A stretch of DNA of 64,000 bases from the NCBI RefSeq assembly GCF_013337045.2, contig NZ_CP118259.1:1178001-1242000 (forward strand), written 5' to 3'. The notes under the pieces are model-generated. The model saw only the letters and a list, made by a program, of their open reading frames with translations. It searched no databases and was not told where the DNA came from. Numbering within the stretch: the first letter of the stretch is position 1; each line of letters begins with the position of its first letter. This document shows positions 29,307 to 38,332 of the stretch, piece after piece. Made by a program: the position numbers and the translations under genes. Source of the DNA: Agrobacterium vitis. GTDB lineage: Bacteria > Pseudomonadota > Alphaproteobacteria > Rhizobiales > Rhizobiaceae.

Positions 29307-30011
29307 ATGAGTGATTTTTTGAAGCGCGTTTCGAGTTTCCGGGAAGAAGTATTTCCAACCCATTCGGGTCTCTATCGCAAACTGGCCCGTGAAGGGCAGC
29401 AGCCCCAGGCCTTGATGATTTCCTGCGCCGATAGCCGGGTCATGCCGGAAGTGATTACCCAGTCCGGCCCTGGCGAATTGTTCGTATGCCGCAACGCGGG
29501 CAATATCGTTCCACCGTTCTCGACCATGAATGGCGGCGTTTCCTCGGCCATCGAATATGCTGTCGTGGCGCTTGGCGTGCGCGACATCGTCGTGTGCGGC
29601 CATTCCGATTGCGGTGCCATGAAGGGTCTGTGCAATCACGAACTGCTGGCGCCAATGCCCAATGTGGCCGCCTGGTTGCGCCATAGCCAGGCAGCCTATT
29701 CCATCGTCTGCGAGGCCTATCCTGACGATCTGCCGCACAAGGACAAGGTGCGGGCCGTGGCGATGGAAAATGTGGTCATTCAGCTCGATCACCTGAAGAC
29801 CCACCCCTCGGTCGCCGCCAAACTTGCCACCAATGACATTACTCTGCATGGCTGGTTCTTCGACATCGAGACCGGCGAGGTGCAGGTTTATGATGGCGCG
29901 GAGAAACGCTTCCTGGTGATCGAAGGTGAAAAGCCGCTGCCGGTTGCGGTTTCCGGGCGTGCCACGCCGCATATCATGGCCGATCCTTTCGTAGCGGTGG
30001 CGGCGGAGTGA
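29307..30011 (+). CDS. can: beta-class carbonic anhydrase
   Basis: The 234-aa enzyme interconverts CO2 and bicarbonate. Zinc ligands are visible in CADSR (Cys40, Asp42) and HSDCG (His99, Cys102), with the conserved RNAGNIVPP loop. The ATG at 29307 has an ideal AGGAGG upstream. It is followed after four bases by a SulP-family transporter, so the pair is an operon, suggesting coupled bicarbonate uptake and conversion. Confidence 0.93.
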   Translation: MSDFLKRVSSFREEVFPTHSGLYRKLAREGQQPQALMISCADSRVMPEVITQSGPGELFVCRNAGNIVPPFSTMNGGVSSAIEYAVVALGVRDIVVCGHSDCGAMKGLCNHELLAPMPNVAAWLRHSQAAYSIVCEAYPDDLPHKDKVRAVAMENVVIQLDHLKTHPSVAAKLATNDITLHGWFFDIETGEVQVYDGAEKRFLVIEGEKPLPVAVSGRATPHIMADPFVAVAAE

Positions 30012-30015
30012 GGCG

Positions 30016-31542
30016 ATGGAAAAAACCAGTTCAGCTCTGACACGGGACATCGCTTCGTCCATCGTTGTCTTTCTCGTCGCCATTCCGCTGTGCCTCGGCA
30101 TTGCCATCGCATCCGGCGTACCGGTGGCGATGGGCCTCGTCTCCGGCATTGTCGGCGGCATTGTTATCGGCGTCATCGCCGGTTCCCCCTTGCAGGTCTC
30201 TGGCCCGGCGGCAGGGCTTGCGGTGATCGTCTTCGGCTTTGTTGAAGAATATGGGCTTGTTCTTCTGGGGCCGGTGCTTATCGTCGCCGGATTTTTGCAG
30301 GTCCTGGCCGGCTATCTCAAGCTCGGCTCGTGGTTTCGCGCCATTTCGCCTGCCGTCGTGCATGGTATGCTGGCGGGAATCGGTATCCTGATCGTCCTTG
30401 GCCAGGTCCATGTGCTGATGGACGCCAAGCCTGCTGCCGGTGGCGTTGAAAATGTCGCCGCCATGGATGAGACCATCGGCAAGGTGATCAGCGGCGGCAT
30501 GAGCAATCACAGCATAGCGCTCATTATCGGCCTGATCTCTTTGCTGGCCATGGTTGGCTGGGAAAAATTGCGGCCAGCCCGGCTGCGGCTGGTGCCGGGG
30601 GCATTGATCGGCGTAGCCGCCGGAACCTTGCTGGCGGTCGGCCTCGACCTGCCGATTGCCCGGGTTCAGGTTCCAGCCACCCTGCTGGAAGGCATTCGCT
30701 TGCCAACGATGGAAAGCTTTGCCGGGCTTGCCCAGCCGGGGGTGATCGCCACCGTGCTGATCATCGCCGTCATCGCCAGCGCCGAAACCCTGCTATCGGC
30801 TGCCGCCGTTGACAGGATGCATGATGGCGAACGCACCCGTTTCAACAAGGAACTGGTGGCGCAGGGCGTCGGCAATAGCCTGTGCGGCCTACTGGGTGCT
30901 CTGCCGGTAACCGGCGTTATCGTTCGCTCCTCTGCCAATATCCAGGCAGGCGCTGCAACGCGCCGCTCTACTATTTTCCATGGAATCTGGATTCTGGCTC
31001 TGGTGGCGCTTCTGCCACAATTGCTGGGCGTCGTGCCTTTGACCGCTCTGGCTGCAGTGCTTTTGGTAACCGGCTGGCGACTGGTGAGCTTGCAGCATGT
31101 GCGTCACCTGTTCGATCACCACGGCTGGGTGCCAGTCGCGGTCTGGGCCACGACGGTCAGTCTTGTCGTCGTCCAGGATCTTCTGGTGGGGGTTGCGGTC
31201 GGCCTGTTTCTCTCGATTATGGAAATCATTCCGTTCCTGCGCCGTAAACTGCATATCGACCATCATGAGAATGATGATTCGATCCAGTTGAAGCTGAACG
31301 GTGTTGGGACCTGCCGGGACGTTCCGGCATTGCTGGCCACACTGGAATCGCTTCCAGACGGAAAGAAAGTGCTGATTACGCCCGCAGGGCTGCATTATGT
31401 CGATCACACCTATGCCGAAACCCTGACGGAATGGGTGACGCGCGAAAGACGGGCAGGGCGACCGCTCGAGGTGAGCGCTTCCAGTCAGCTTGCCCCGAAA
31501 GTTGCCTCCATGGTGGATCGGCTCTGCGTCAAGCCTGCATAG
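30016..31542 (+). CDS. SulP-family anion transporter, probably bicarbonate
   Basis: The 508-aa protein has about eleven hydrophobic helices and the SulP sequence GSPLQVSGPAAGLAVIVF. Its C-terminal portion after residue ~415 is short and STAS-like. SulP proteins encoded next to carbonic anhydrase are believed to carry bicarbonate (BicA-like) rather than sulfate. The start is four bases after the carbonic anhydrase stop, and the ribosome binding site lies inside that gene. A strong terminator follows. Confidence 0.85.
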   Translation: MEKTSSALTRDIASSIVVFLVAIPLCLGIAIASGVPVAMGLVSGIVGGIVIGVIAGSPLQVSGPAAGLAVIVFGFVEEYGLVLLGPVLIVAGFLQVLAGYLKLGSWFRAISPAVVHGMLAGIGILIVLGQVHVLMDAKPAAGGVENVAAMDETIGKVISGGMSNHSIALIIGLISLLAMVGWEKLRPARLRLVPGALIGVAAGTLLAVGLDLPIARVQVPATLLEGIRLPTMESFAGLAQPGVIATVLIIAVIASAETLLSAAAVDRMHDGERTRFNKELVAQGVGNSLCGLLGALPVTGVIVRSSANIQAGAATRRSTIFHGIWILALVALLPQLLGVVPLTALAAVLLVTGWRLVSLQHVRHLFDHHGWVPVAVWATTVSLVVVQDLLVGVAVGLFLSIMEIIPFLRRKLHIDHHENDDSIQLKLNGVGTCRDVPALLATLESLPDGKKVLITPAGLHYVDHTYAETLTEWVTRERRAGRPLEVSASSQLAPKVASMVDRLCVKPA

Positions 31543-31565
31543 GTAAAGTCACGTCGGACACAGAA

Positions 31566-31592
31566 AAGGGGCGGCTCATGAAGCCGCCCCTT
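31566..31592. terminator. terminator between the SulP gene and terC
   Basis: AAGGGGCGGCT pairs with AGCCGCCCCTT (11 bp, 5-nt loop), followed by CTTTTATATT. It serves the SulP operon and perhaps the convergent terC. Confidence 0.8.
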
Positions 31593-31623
31593 CTTTTATA
31601 TTGGCTGTTGGCTGGAGAGAAAA

Positions 31624-32613
31624 TTACTCTTCGATAACATCCTTTTTCTCGTCCTTGCGGGTCGCCCACAGAGATCCAACAATACCAGCTGCCAGGATTG
31701 CCAGCGTGATGGTTAGCGACAGCAGCGGTGGGATCTTGGCGATACCCAGCATGTCGGCAAGAAAGATTTTCGAGCCGATGAAGATCAGCACGACTGACAG
31801 CGCGTATTTCAGGTAAGCGAAGCGGTGGATAAGGGCGGATAGCGCGAAGTAGAGGGCGCGCAGGCCGAGGATGGCGAAGATATTCGAGGTGTAGACGATA
31901 TAGGGATCAGTGGTGATCGCAAAAATCGCCGGGATCGAATCGACCGCAAACACCAGGTCGACGAATTCCACCATGATCAGCGCCAGAAGCAGCGGCGTGA
32001 TATAGGTTTTCAGCTTGCCAGTCGTTTCGTCCTGCTTGCGCACCACGAAACTGTCGCCTTCCAACTTGTCGGTGACAGGCAGGTAGCGCCGCGCCAGCTT
32101 CAAGGCCGGGTTGTTGGCGACATCATATTGGCTGTCGGCCGATAGCAGCATTTTGACACCGGTAAACACCAGGAAGGCCGCAAAGAAATACAGAACCCAG
32201 TGATAGCTTTCGACAATCGCCGCACCTGCCGCAATCATGATGCCGCGCAGCACGATCACGCCGAGAATACCGTAGAGCAGCACCCGGTGCTGATAGGCGC
32301 GAGGGATGGCGAAATAGCCGAAGATCATGGCGATGACGAAGATATTGTCCATCGCCAGGCTTTTTTCGATGACAAAGCCCGTCAGATATTCAAGTCCGGC
32401 TTGCGGACCCGATTGCCACCATATCCAGCCGCCGAACAACACGCCCAGAGTGATGTAGAAGGCCGAGAAAGCAAAGCTTTCGGCCATGCCGATCTCCTTG
32501 CTGTTCTTATGCAGAACACCAAGATCGAGAACCAGAAGAAATAGAACGATTGCAAGGAAGAAAAGCCACATCCATGTTGGCTTGCCCATAAAATCGACCC
32601 AAAGAAAATCCAT
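31624..32613 (-). CDS. TerC-family integral membrane protein
   Basis: The 329-aa protein has about nine hydrophobic helices and the TerC marks GFVIEKSLAMDNIFVIAMIF and ALIMVEFVDLVFAVDSIPAIFAI, with paired acidic residues thought to bind metal. TerC/Alx-type proteins function in manganese efflux or in metal loading of secreted enzymes; the specific role here is unknown. The ATG at 32613 follows AAGGAAACC; the frame stays open to 32754. A hairpin (32645-32698) lies in its leader, but hallmarks of the Mn-sensing yybP-ykoY riboswitch were not seen. Confidence 0.88.
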   Translation of the reverse strand: MDFLWVDFMGKPTWMWLFFLAIVLFLLVLDLGVLHKNSKEIGMAESFAFSAFYITLGVLFGGWIWWQSGPQAGLEYLTGFVIEKSLAMDNIFVIAMIFGYFAIPRAYQHRVLLYGILGVIVLRGIMIAAGAAIVESYHWVLYFFAAFLVFTGVKMLLSADSQYDVANNPALKLARRYLPVTDKLEGDSFVVRKQDETTGKLKTYITPLLLALIMVEFVDLVFAVDSIPAIFAITTDPYIVYTSNIFAILGLRALYFALSALIHRFAYLKYALSVVLIFIGSKIFLADMLGIAKIPPLLSLTITLAILAAGIVGSLWATRKDEKKDVIEE

Positions 32614-32644
32614 CGAGGGTTTCCTTTGCCGGAGGGTTTTTGTT

Positions 32645-32698
32645 GCAGTTCCGACATCACGGGTATCCGGCACTCGCGTCAGAGGGGCCCGGAACTGC
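32645..32698. promoter_or_regulatory. hairpin in the terC leader
   Basis: GCAGTTCCG (32645-32653) pairs with CGGAACTGC (32690-32698) around a 36-nt structured-looking loop, ending about 30 bases upstream of the terC start. It could be a leader RNA element or an operator. No known riboswitch was recognised. Confidence 0.45.
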
Positions 32699-32747
32699 TG
32701 ATACAACGGTAAATGAGGCGGGCCTGCCACGAGTTCAAGGCCGGTGC

Positions 32748-32776
32748 TTGACATTTGTGACGGCTCTGCGTAGAGA
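32748..32776 (+). promoter_or_regulatory. sigma-70 type promoter of rpsD
   Basis: TTGACA (32748-32753), a 17-bp spacer and TAGAGA (32771-32776) make a strong housekeeping promoter. It predicts a transcript starting near 32783 with a ~160-nt leader before rpsD. Confidence 0.75.
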
Positions 32777-32783
32777 CCCGTCC

Positions 32784-32812
32784 AACGCCGGGTGGAAACG
32801 CCCGGTGTTTTT
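32784..32812 (+). terminator. terminator-like hairpin in the rpsD leader
   Basis: AACGCCGGG pairs with CCCGGTGTT (one G-U pair), followed by TTT, directly at the start of the predicted rpsD transcript. This may be an attenuator or protein-binding structure. S4 is known to regulate its own operon by binding mRNA in other bacteria. Confidence 0.5.
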
Positions 32813-32944
32813 ACGACATGTCCCGTGGAGGCTCCGCTTTTTTAGGTGTGAGCCGCCTGTCAGGAAAGCCGAAAGGCGATCCAGAGGAGGGCGTGTTTCC
32901 CAAAATGGGTTCTAAAAGGCCCAATAACAACAAGAGGAAATACG

Positions 32945-33562
32945 ATGAGCAAGCGCGCATCTTCCAAGTATAAAATCGACCGCCGCATGGGCGAAAATAT
33001 CTGGGGCCGCCCGAAGTCCCCGGTCAACCGTCGCGAATATGGCCCCGGCCAGCACGGTCAGCGCCGCAAGGGCAAGCTTTCCGACTTCGGTGTGCAGCTG
33101 CGCGCCAAGCAGAAGCTGAAGGGCTACTACGGAGACCTGCGTGAAAAGCAGTTCCGCGCCACCTACGACGAAGCCAACCGTCGTAAGGGCGATACTTCCG
33201 AGAACCTGATCGGCCTCTTGGAATCGCGTCTGGACGCCATCGTCTACCGCGCCAAGTTCGTGCCGACTGTGTTTGCTGCTCGCCAGTTCGTCAACCACGG
33301 CCACGTTTCGGTCAATGGCGTCAAGGTCAATATCGGTTCCTACCGCTGCAAGGCTGGTGACGTTATTGAAGTGCGTCAGAAGTCCAAGCAGTTGGCCATC
33401 GTTCTGGAAGCCACGCAGCTTGCCGAACGTGACGTTCCCGATTACATCGAAGTTGATCACAACAAGATGGTTGCGACCTTCGTTCGCGTTCCCGGCCTGT
33501 CGGACGTTCCTTACGCCGTCATCATGGAACCGCAGCTGGTCGTCGAATTCTACTCGCGTTGA
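32945..33562 (+). CDS. rpsD: 30S ribosomal protein S4
   Basis: S4 starts 30S assembly by binding the 5' domain of 16S rRNA and helps maintain decoding accuracy. The 205-aa sequence shows [21 protein letters not shown] and the S4 RNA-binding motif [34 protein letters not shown]. The zinc-binding N-terminal cysteines of some S4 proteins are absent (the C-minus form). AGAGGAAA precedes the ATG. It stands alone between terC and glsA with its own promoter and terminator. Confidence 0.98.
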   Translation: MSKRASSKYKIDRRMGENIWGRPKSPVNRREYGPGQHGQRRKGKLSDFGVQLRAKQKLKGYYGDLREKQFRATYDEANRRKGDTSENLIGLLESRLDAIVYRAKFVPTVFAARQFVNHGHVSVNGVKVNIGSYRCKAGDVIEVRQKSKQLAIVLEATQLAERDVPDYIEVDHNKMVATFVRVPGLSDVPYAVIMEPQLVVEFYSR

Positions 33563-33581
33563 TTTCGATCTGAAATTCGAG

Positions 33582-33605
33582 AAAGCCGCCTTTACGGGCG
33601 GCTTT
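33582..33605 (+). terminator. rpsD terminator
   Basis: AAAGCCGCC and GGCGGCTTT form a 9-bp stem followed by TTCTGTTT, 19 bases after the rpsD stop. Confidence 0.9.
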
Positions 33606-33717
33606 TTCTGTTTGCAGCGCAGCAAAATTTGATAATGATGCCTGTTGGCTTCTGCACGAAAAACGTGACGGTCATGCATCTGCCGGGATGAGTACCAGCC
33701 CGGCATGGGGAACCCAG

Positions 33718-34644
33718 ATGGATTTGCAGGCAATTGTTGACGACATTGTCGGTGAGATGCAGCCTCGACTCGGGGAAGGCAAGGTTGCCGATTATATTCC
33801 CGAGCTTGCGACGATCGACCCGAAGCAATTCGGCATTGCCATCACTACCGTCGACGGCCAGACCTTCACCGCAGGCGATGCAGCGGTGCCATTTTCCATC
33901 CAGAGCATTTCCAAGGTGTTCATGCTGACGCTGGCGCTTGGCAAAACGGGTGAGGGCGTCTGGAAGCGGGTCGGGCGAGAGCCCTCCGGCTCATCCTTCA
34001 ACTCCATCGTTCAGCTGGAGCATGAGCATGGTATTCCGCGCAACCCCTTCATCAATGCGGGCGCCATCGTTGTGACGGATATGGTGCTGGCCGGGCATAA
34101 GCCGCGCGAAGCCATCGGTGAATTCCTGCGCTTCATGCAATTCCTGGCCGATGACGACAGTATCACCATCGACCGGAAGGTGGCGCAGTCTGAGCAGACG
34201 ACTGGCTACCGTAATTTCGCACTGGCCAATTTCATGAGCGGTTTTGGTAATCTGCACCACGCGGTGGAGATGGTTCTGGGTGTTTATTTCCATCAATGCG
34301 CGCTGGCGATGAGCTGTGTGCAACTCTCCCATGCGGGTCTGTATCTTGCCAACCGGGGTACAAATCCGCTTAGTGGCTTTTCCGTGGTCTCGCCAAAGCG
34401 GGCGCGGCGCATTAACGCCTTGATGCTGACCTGCGGCCATTATGATGGCTCGGGGGATTTTGCCTATCATGTCGGTCTGCCCGGCAAGAGCGGCGTGGGC
34501 GGCGGCATCCTGGCGATAGCGCCGGGCAAGGCCTCTATTGCAGTGTGGTCTCCGGGATTGAACAAAGTCGGCAATTCGGCGCTTGGATCGGAAGCGCTCG
34601 AACTGCTGGCTACCCGGACCGGCTGGTCGGTTTTTGGAAATTGA
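33718..34644 (+). CDS. glsA: glutaminase A
   Basis: This 308-aa serine-dependent glutaminase converts glutamine to glutamate and ammonia. Catalytic SxxK is seen in [11 protein letters not shown], with [22 protein letters not shown] and the [26 protein letters not shown] region that completes the site. The ATG at 33718 after GGGGAA gives the typical 308-residue length; an in-frame ATG at 33688 is possible. Confidence 0.93.
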   Translation: MDLQAIVDDIVGEMQPRLGEGKVADYIPELATIDPKQFGIAITTVDGQTFTAGDAAVPFSIQSISKVFMLTLALGKTGEGVWKRVGREPSGSSFNSIVQLEHEHGIPRNPFINAGAIVVTDMVLAGHKPREAIGEFLRFMQFLADDDSITIDRKVAQSEQTTGYRNFALANFMSGFGNLHHAVEMVLGVYFHQCALAMSCVQLSHAGLYLANRGTNPLSGFSVVSPKRARRINALMLTCGHYDGSGDFAYHVGLPGKSGVGGGILAIAPGKASIAVWSPGLNKVGNSALGSEALELLATRTGWSVFGN

Positions 34645-34765
34645 TGTGAGAACGGTTTTTGCTTTCCCGTGAGGGCGATACCGGAAGAATGCAGGGTCGA
34701 TAGGCATAAAGTTCGGCGCGCATTCATGCCGTGACTATGATATAGCGGGCAAAAGGCCTGCAGGA

Positions 34766-35578
34766 GTGGGACAAGTCTTGAACGTGATCTCAGATATGAA
34801 AATCAATGCGGCGCCGCTATGCATCGTGGCTGATGGCTATGGCCTGTCGCCGGGCGTCAATCAGGCAATCAGGACGCTGCTCAGCGAGGGCAAGGTGCGT
34901 GGCACCGGCTGCATGACCGTGTTTGCCGATTGGCGCGACGAGGCATCTCTGTTGCTGCCAGTGATCGACAGATGTGGCGGCGCCATCGGCCTGCACCTGA
35001 CGCTGACCAATTTCCTGCCTTTGAGCGGTGTGCAGCCCATGTGCTCCTTCCGCCGTCGCCTGACCCAGTCCTTCATGGGCGGTGTCGACAAGGGCAAGCT
35101 GCAACGCGAGCTGGATGCGCAGCTCAACGCTTTTATTGATGTGATTGGCCGCGTGCCTGATTATATCGACGGTCATCAACACATTCATTTTCTGCCCGTC
35201 GTGCGGGAATGGCTGGTGGCGCGGCGTGATCTGCTGATCAGCCCGCGCGGCAACAGTCCCTGGCTGCGTGGTGAGCCGGATGCACGGCTGGCGACCAGCC
35301 TTGCCCAGCGCGCCAAGATCAGCCTGGTGCAGCGCATGGCCCGCGGTTTCAACACGGAAATGCAGGCTGCGGGCTATGCAATCAAGGGACCGCTGACCGG
35401 TTTTTACGAGCGCGGCAAGCCGAACGGCTTTGCCGATGCGCTTCGCTATTTTCGCAGCCATGCGCCGCACGATGCGGTTGTCATGTGTCATCCCGGCCAT
35501 TCGGATGCGATCCTGCGTGCGCGTGACCGGCTGATGATGGCCCGCGAGGTTGAATTTGCCGAGCTGATGCGCCAGTAA
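34766..35578 (+). CDS. YdjC/ChbG/HpnK-family carbohydrate deacetylase
   Basis: The ~270-aa protein belongs to the ChbG/HpnK family of metal-dependent N-deacetylases acting on chitooligosaccharides or hopanoid glycans. GLHLTLTN and YIDGHQHIHFLP give the metal-binding histidines. The first acidic motif reads ADGYG rather than the usual ADDYG/ADDFG, losing one of the paired aspartates. The start is unclear: GTG 34766, TTG 34778 or ATG 34798. HpnK-like deacetylases belong to hopanoid pathways, but no hopanoid genes are nearby. Confidence 0.75.
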   Translation: MGQVLNVISDMKINAAPLCIVADGYGLSPGVNQAIRTLLSEGKVRGTGCMTVFADWRDEASLLLPVIDRCGGAIGLHLTLTNFLPLSGVQPMCSFRRRLTQSFMGGVDKGKLQRELDAQLNAFIDVIGRVPDYIDGHQHIHFLPVVREWLVARRDLLISPRGNSPWLRGEPDARLATSLAQRAKISLVQRMARGFNTEMQAAGYAIKGPLTGFYERGKPNGFADALRYFRSHAPHDAVVMCHPGHSDAILRARDRLMMAREVEFAELMRQ

Positions 35579-35656
35579 GGGAAGATCCGTCCGACAGGCG
35601 TAACTTTCACGGATCGACCGTATTAGACAAATCAGCGGACAGGGGCGCATCCGAAT

Positions 35657-36532
35657 ATGAACCTTGCATTGGCGGAACGTAGAGAGGCCGATGAGGTCGA
35701 CGACGCGCAGGAGAGCGTTCGCCATCCTCTGTTTGATGCCGCACCGCAATCGGTCTCCTTCAACAAGCTGCGCAAGCGATTGCTGCGCCACGTGCGTCAG
35801 GCAATCGACGATTTCGGCATGTTGAACGGCCAGAAGCGCTGGCTAATCGGCCTTTCCGGCGGCAAGGACAGCTATGGCCTCCTGGCGCTGCTGATGGACC
35901 TGAAATGGCGCGGCCTGTTGCCCGTTGAATTGATCGCCTGCAATCTCGATCAGGGTCAGCCTAATTTTCCCAAGCATGTCCTGCCGGATTATCTTAAATC
36001 CATCGGCATGCTGCATCGCATCGAATATCGAGACACTTATTCCATCGTCAAGGAAAAGGTCCCGGCAGGCGGCACCTATTGTTCGCTCTGCTCACGACTG
36101 CGGCGCGGTAATCTCTACCGTATCGCCCGTGAAGAAGGCTGTGATGCGCTGGTGCTCGGCCATCACCGCGAAGACATTCTCGAAACCTTCTTCATGAATT
36201 TTTTCCATGGTGGCCGGTTGGCGGCCATGCCAGCCAAGCTGTTGAATGATGAGGGCGATCTGTTTGTGCTGCGACCGCTGGCCTATGCGGCGGAAGACGA
36301 TCTCGCCAAATTCGCCGCTGCCATGCAGTTTCCAATCATTCCCTGCGATCTCTGTGGCTCGCAGGACGGTTTGCAGCGCAACGCTATGAAGGACATGCTG
36401 GCCGGGATCGAAGCCAAGATGCCGGGCCGCAAGGATGCGATGCTGCGGGCGTTGTCGCATGTGAACCCCTCGCATCTGCTTGATCCCGCACTTTTCGATT
36501 TTTCCGGGCTGACTGTCACGAAGCCGTCATAA
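35657..36532 (+). CDS. ttcA: tRNA 2-thiocytidine synthetase TtcA
   Basis: TtcA adds sulfur to cytidine 32 of certain tRNAs, using ATP and an iron-sulfur cluster. The 291-aa protein has the PP-loop SGGKDS at 67-72, the CxxC pair CSLC at 142-145, and a third cysteine in PCDLCGSQ. These are the cluster ligands. The ATG at 35657 is standard. It precedes the inositol-phosphatase pair on the same strand. Confidence 0.92.
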   Translation: MNLALAERREADEVDDAQESVRHPLFDAAPQSVSFNKLRKRLLRHVRQAIDDFGMLNGQKRWLIGLSGGKDSYGLLALLMDLKWRGLLPVELIACNLDQGQPNFPKHVLPDYLKSIGMLHRIEYRDTYSIVKEKVPAGGTYCSLCSRLRRGNLYRIAREEGCDALVLGHHREDILETFFMNFFHGGRLAAMPAKLLNDEGDLFVLRPLAYAAEDDLAKFAAAMQFPIIPCDLCGSQDGLQRNAMKDMLAGIEAKMPGRKDAMLRALSHVNPSHLLDPALFDFSGLTVTKPS

Positions 36533-36584
36533 GGCGGGCGCATCGAGATTTTTGACATTTCACCAGCTTAAGAGAGTCTCCCTC

Positions 36585-37412
36585 GTGTTTCATGACCATG
36601 ATATCGACGCCGTCCTGCAGATCGTCAAGGACGCCGCCGCCAGCCAGATCGTGCCTCGTTTTCGCCGTTTGGGTGTTTCCGATATTTCCGAGAAGAAATC
36701 CTCTATCGATCTTGTCACCGAGGCCGATCTTCTGTCGGAAAAGCAGATGACGGACGCTTTCCTCGCCCGTTGGCCCGGCGCCCTGATCGTCGGAGAGGAG
36801 GCTTGCGAAACAAATCTAGGCGTGATCGACGCGTTGAGGGATGCCGAACTGGCATTCGTCATTGATCCGGTCGACGGAACGTTCAATTTCCAGGCAGGTC
36901 TGCCTTTGCATGCCACCAATCTTGCCGTCGTGGTGCGTGGTGAGACCGTGGCGGGAATTATCCACGAATCGGTGCTTGGCGATACGCTGGTGGCCGCTCG
37001 CGGTGCCGGTGCGCAGTTCCTGCGCGCCAATGGTGAGCGCGTGCCGGTCAAGGTCGCTGCCCCATGCGATCTCTCGGCCATGGTTGGAACGATTTCGATC
37101 AATGAATTGTCGGGCGAGGAAAAGCGCCGCATTGCCGGTAATCTCACAAAGACGAAGATGGCGTTTGCCTTCAATTGCTCGGCCTATGAATATTGGCTGG
37201 TTGCCACCGGCAAGGTCCATTTCATCGGCCATTATAAATTGATGCCCTGGGACCATCTGGCGGGCGTGCTGATCCATCAGGAAGCGGGCGGTGTGACGGC
37301 CCGGTTTGATGGCAGCCCCTACCTTCCCGGCGACATCACCGGTGGCATCCTGACGGCACCGGATCGCGAGAGCTGGGAGATGATTCTACGCGAAGTGATC
37401 CAGGCGCGATAA
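36585..37412 (+). CDS. inositol monophosphatase family protein, paralogue 1
   Basis: The 275-aa enzyme has the metal-binding motifs of the IMPase/CysQ family: the EADLLSE region, GEEAC, DPVDGTFNF (about residue 97) and PWDHLAGVLIHQEAGG. It is a Mg-dependent sugar or nucleotide phosphatase; the substrate is unknown. The GTG at 36585 with GAGAG eight bases upstream is preferred; a TTG at 36552 is in frame. A second copy follows after 26 bases. Confidence 0.82.
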   Translation: MFHDHDIDAVLQIVKDAAASQIVPRFRRLGVSDISEKKSSIDLVTEADLLSEKQMTDAFLARWPGALIVGEEACETNLGVIDALRDAELAFVIDPVDGTFNFQAGLPLHATNLAVVVRGETVAGIIHESVLGDTLVAARGAGAQFLRANGERVPVKVAAPCDLSAMVGTISINELSGEEKRRIAGNLTKTKMAFAFNCSAYEYWLVATGKVHFIGHYKLMPWDHLAGVLIHQEAGGVTARFDGSPYLPGDITGGILTAPDRESWEMILREVIQAR

Positions 37413-37438
37413 GACTGACAACTCTAAAAGGAACAGAC

Positions 37439-38260
37439 ATGGCCGATATCGACATTGCAGCCCTTGCCAATCTTCTGCAGGAAGCGGCAGTCAAGGAAAT
37501 CCTGCCGCGTTTTCGCAATCTGGGCGAAGGCGATGTACGGATGAAAACCGAGGCCATCGATCTGGTCACCGAGGCCGATGAAGCCGCCGAGCGGTTGATC
37601 CGTGCTGGTATCGAGGAGATTATGCCCGATGCGGTGTTCATCGGCGAGGAAGCGGTTGCCGCTGACCCGGCTCTGCTCGACAAGCTGGCGGATGCCGAGC
37701 TCGCCGTGATTGTCGATCCGATTGACGGCACGTTCAATTTTGCTGCCGGCCTGCCGCTGTTCGGGGTCATGCTCAGCGTCGTGCGCCAGGGCGAAACGGT
37801 TGCGGGCCTGATTTACGACCCGATGGGCAATGATTGGGCAATCGTTGAAAAGGGCAGCGGTGCTTGGCTCTGCAAACCCGACGGCAACCAGGAAAAGATG
37901 GAGGTGCGCCCGGCACCCGATCTCGCCCAGATGATCGGCATTGCCAATGTCGGCTTTTTCGAGCTGGAGGCGCGCCGCAAGCTGCTCGTCAATCTGGCCG
38001 AGGTGCGGCTGTTCACCAGCTATCGCTGTGCCGCCCACGAATACCGTATTCTCTGCCAGGGCCATATGCATTTTGCCATGTATAACAAGCTGATGCCCTG
38101 GGATCATCTGGCCGGAACGCTGATGGCTCAGGAATCGGGAGCCTATGCAGCTAGGTTCGACGGCTCCGCCTATCTGCCGCATCACACCAGCGGCGGCCTG
38201 CTGATTGCCCCTGACAAAGAGAGCTGGACAGAATTGCGCGAAAAGATTTTCAACGTTTGA
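37439..38260 (+). CDS. inositol monophosphatase family protein, paralogue 2
   Basis: This 273-aa protein is clearly related to the preceding gene along its whole length. It has EADEAAERL, GEEAV, DPIDGTFNFAAGLPLFG and PWDHLAGTLMAQESG. Both copies carry TFNF where the commonest IMPase motif reads TTNF. The ATG at 37439 follows AAAGGAAC. The pair ends in a strong bidirectional terminator, so the two form one unit, perhaps with divided substrates such as inositol phosphate and a nucleotide or sugar phosphate. Confidence 0.85.
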   Translation: MADIDIAALANLLQEAAVKEILPRFRNLGEGDVRMKTEAIDLVTEADEAAERLIRAGIEEIMPDAVFIGEEAVAADPALLDKLADAELAVIVDPIDGTFNFAAGLPLFGVMLSVVRQGETVAGLIYDPMGNDWAIVEKGSGAWLCKPDGNQEKMEVRPAPDLAQMIGIANVGFFELEARRKLLVNLAEVRLFTSYRCAAHEYRILCQGHMHFAMYNKLMPWDHLAGTLMAQESGAYAARFDGSAYLPHHTSGGLLIAPDKESWTELREKIFNV

Positions 38261-38278
38261 AAACTTCGATTACCCAAT

Positions 38279-38315
38279 AAAAAAGCCACGGCAGGTGATC
38301 TGCCGTGGCTTTTTT
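38279..38315. terminator. bidirectional terminator
   Basis: A 16-bp stem AAAAAAGCCACGGCAG/CTGCCGTGGCTTTTTT with a 5-nt loop lies between the convergent phosphatase and MFS genes. It carries six T on either strand. Confidence 0.92.
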
Positions 38316-38332
38316 GTTCGGATATCCGATTG

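Noticed and set aside
32614..32747. yybP-ykoY manganese riboswitch upstream of terC
   Set aside because: The GGGGAGUA-type conserved parts are not present.
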